From Clostridiales bacterium (GTDB taxonomy: Bacteria > Bacillota > Clostridia > Tissierellales > Sedimentibacteraceae), in the NCBI GenBank assembly GCA_003487955.1, contig DNNJ01000232.1:965-8793 (forward strand): a DNA stretch of 7,829 bases, written 5' to 3'. Within the stretch, counting starts at the first letter, position 1, and each line of letters begins with the position of its first letter. The notes beneath the pieces were generated by a model. That model made no database searches. It was not told the DNA's origin and was given only the letters and a program-made list of their open reading frames with translations. Shown piece after piece: positions 6,766-7,829 of the stretch. The translations under genes were made by a program, and so were the position numbers.

Positions 6766-7199
6766 TTTTTAGCCACGCTTTTTGTGTTCTTCCCTGTATA
6801 TTTTTCAATCTTGGCATTTCTCTCAGCTGCAATGTATTCGGCTACACCCCCTAAGAATTCATTTATCATTTCGGGATTAATTGTATCTCCAAAAGCTTTT
6901 TCACTTGCGCCATTACCAAACACATAATCAATTTGGCCCTTCATATATTCACACATTTCAAGCATTAATTTGCTTCCTTCTATGTCGCTTACTTTCATGC
7001 CAATAGAATTATAAGTTGTAATTTTATCAATTTTTGCAGCTTTCTCTGCAAATTCTTTTTGTTTAACTTCAAAGTTAGAAATCATAGAGTAATATCTATT
7101 AATAAATTTAACATCATTCGGATCAAATTCAATTATTTTATTTTTATCATCATTTATAGCCAACCTAATTTTGCTGCTTTCAATTTTTAAACTTTTCAA
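6762..7199 (-). CDS. Probable first tail assembly chaperone
   Basis: 145 residues from the TTG at 7199-7197, beginning MKSLKIESSKIRLAINDDKN. AGGAGG (7213-7208) lies eight bases upstream. A GTG at 7208 is in frame but is part of that binding site, so it is rejected although it would give 148 residues. The protein is charged and mostly helical, with FDPNDVKFINRYYSMISNF, a coiled-coil-like KQKEFAEKAAKID, and INPEMINEFLGGVAEYIAAE, then a basic tail (KNTKSVAKK). It resembles the small proteins found between the tail tube gene and the Gp15 gene in Firmicutes phages (DUF6673-like by memory). By position it is the counterpart of the short tail assembly chaperone (lambda G type). It ends AAA AAA TGA, overlapping the Gp15 start. 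No membrane segment or signal peptide is seen. Confidence 0.75.
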   Translation of the reverse strand: MKSLKIESSKIRLAINDDKNKIIEFDPNDVKFINRYYSMISNFEVKQKEFAEKAAKIDKITTYNSIGMKVSDIEGSKLMLEMCEYMKGQIDYVFGNGASEKAFGDTINPEMINEFLGGVAEYIAAERNAKIEKYTGKNTKSVAKK

Positions 7200-7207
7200 T
7201 AAAACCA

Positions 7208-7213
7208 CCTCCT
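7208..7213 (-). promoter_or_regulatory. Ribosome binding site that sets a TTG start
   Basis: AGGAGG on the minus strand, eight bases before the TTG at 7199. It lies two bases after the hairpin stem ending at 7215, so the hairpin leaves it exposed. Its last G begins the in-frame GTG that an automatic start choice would take. Confidence 0.8.
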
Positions 7214-7214
7214 A

Positions 7215-7236
7215 AAGCCCTGCCAAAGCAGGGCTT
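7215..7236 (-). terminator. Intergenic hairpin after the tail tube gene: weak terminator or mRNA-stabilising stem
   Basis: A perfect nine-pair GC-rich stem, AAGCCCTGC and GCAGGGCTT, with a four-base loop, starting four bases after the tail tube stop. On the minus strand only a short T stretch follows (TTT, formed by the stem's last two bases and one more) before AGGAGG, so it is not a full rho-independent terminator. It may attenuate transcription, protect the 3' end of the upstream mRNA, or both. This would let the tube protein be made in large excess over the chaperones. Confidence 0.6.
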
Positions 7237-7240
7237 AATA

Positions 7241-7744
7241 TTATGCTGCTGTAAATGTTTTTGCTGTAGGGCTAAAACTTCCGTATGTTTTTTGACCAGT
7301 CCAATGAATATTAAATGGAATATCAAGCCCCTGAGTATTCCCGCCGTAAGACTGCACTGCAACAATACCCTTTTGTGTCCATGCAGCATATGCGGCCGTT
7401 TCCCCTTCTCCTGTCACATCAAATACATTCACACAGAGGAATGTTCTTTCAACGTCAGAGAGAGTTTTCTCTTCTTTGACTATTTCATATAAGATATTAA
7501 ATAGCTTACTTTCTCTTTTTGCTCTCATAGGAGATACAGAAGTTTGCACTTCATATTTGTCTAAGATAGTGGTTGTATTCCCCGTAATATCTGTCGTTGT
7601 TTCAACATTCGGGTTCATCTCAAGGGACATTTCCTCGACTTTATCCCCGATGAGCTCCCATTCCGGTGTTCCTGATGTATCCGATACATCCGCAAACACC
7701 ATAAATTCTTTACGTTTTACATATCCAGTTCCTTCTATGCTCAT
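7241..7744 (-). CDS. Major tail (tail tube) protein
   Basis: 167 residues from the ATG at 7744, with AGGAAGG upstream. The ATG overlaps the TGA of the upstream gene (ATGA). The sequence (MSIEGTGYVKRKEFMVF, LIGDKVEEMSLEMNPNVETT, DITGNTTTILDKYEVQTSV, FNIHWTGQKTYGSFSPTAKT) matches the tail tube proteins of Firmicutes siphophages; the NPNVETTTDITGNTTTILDK stretch is especially typical of Clostridia prophages. It should be a beta-sandwich subunit that forms hexameric rings around the tape measure. Length is normal for a single-domain tube protein, with no extra C-terminal Ig-like domain. Order (terminator, tube, chaperones, tape measure, tail tip) supports the call. No sheath gene is beside it, which argues against a contractile tail. 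Confidence 0.9.
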   Translation of the reverse strand: MSIEGTGYVKRKEFMVFADVSDTSGTPEWELIGDKVEEMSLEMNPNVETTTDITGNTTTILDKYEVQTSVSPMRAKRESKLFNILYEIVKEEKTLSDVERTFLCVNVFDVTGEGETAAYAAWTQKGIVAVQSYGGNTQGLDIPFNIHWTGQKTYGSFSPTAKTFTAA

Positions 7745-7829
7745 ATTATCGCCTTCCTTTCTTTTATGAATTCTAATTGTAGCTGTACCTGATATAATCC
7801 GGTACCATCCTCATTCACATCAAACAGCA
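7741..7829 (-). CDS. C-terminal end of probable tail terminator / minor capsid protein (5' end beyond window)
   Basis: Only the last 28 codons are visible: LFDVNEDGTGLYQVQLQLEF, then IKERKAII and TGA (7743-7741). The other two frames hit stops within a few codons. The ending with alternating residues (YQVQLQLEF) is the last beta strand of small minor capsid or tail terminator proteins that precede the tail tube gene in Firmicutes siphophages. The identification rests on this short end and on position, so tail completion protein is an equal reading. Its stop overlaps the tube gene's ATG, giving translational coupling. Confidence 0.6.
   Translation of the reverse strand, partial: LFDVNEDGTGLYQVQLQLEFIKERKAII

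Noticed and set aside
7180..7389. 69-codon minus-strand frame across the tail tube end and the hairpin
   Set aside because: It runs out of frame through two well-supported genes and through the hairpin, with no binding site and no recognisable protein pattern.

Overview
This window is part of the late tail-assembly and baseplate module of a long-tailed (siphovirus-type) phage or prophage. Every real gene lies on the minus strand, so transcription runs from high to low coordinates. AT-rich DNA, strong AGGAGG-type ribosome binding sites, TTG starts and the protein families (Gp15, a DUF6711-like protein, a Clostridia-style tape measure with an APFDELN motif) point to a low-GC Firmicutes host, most likely a member of Clostridia. 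No integrase, attachment site or bacterial gene is present, so free phage and prophage cannot be told apart.

In transcription order, the window opens with the last 28 codons of a probable tail terminator or minor capsid gene (7741-7829). The tail tube (major tail) protein follows (7241-7744), then a short strong hairpin (7215-7236). Next come two probable tail-assembly chaperone genes, 6762-7199 and 6184-6765 (Gp15 family), which overlap by ATGA at a run of six A. An inserted unit follows: a promoter-like sequence (6129-6157), a membrane-anchored protein with a DUF4352-like outer domain (5410-6099), and a rho-independent terminator (5352-5379). This is the architecture of a phage 'moron'.

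The structural genes then resume. They are the tape measure protein (2825-5326, with three 24-residue proline-rich repeats), a short DUF6711-like protein in the distal-tail position (2467-2811), a baseplate or tail hub protein with a probable galactose-binding-like insert (827-2461), and a 75-residue Cys-Gly-rich protein of unknown function (597-824). Last is the first 194 codons of a protein with Ig-like domains (1-584), which runs off the left edge.

The genes form one assembly line. The chaperones coat the tape measure, the tail tube protein polymerises around it to a length it sets, and the distal proteins build the host-binding tip. The moron is the odd one out: it has its own expression signals and is likely to act on the host envelope. 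Packing is tight (4-bp overlaps or 2 to 13 bp gaps) except around the moron. No gene-free stretch exceeds 80 bases, and I see no RNA genes, CRISPR arrays or insertion sequences.
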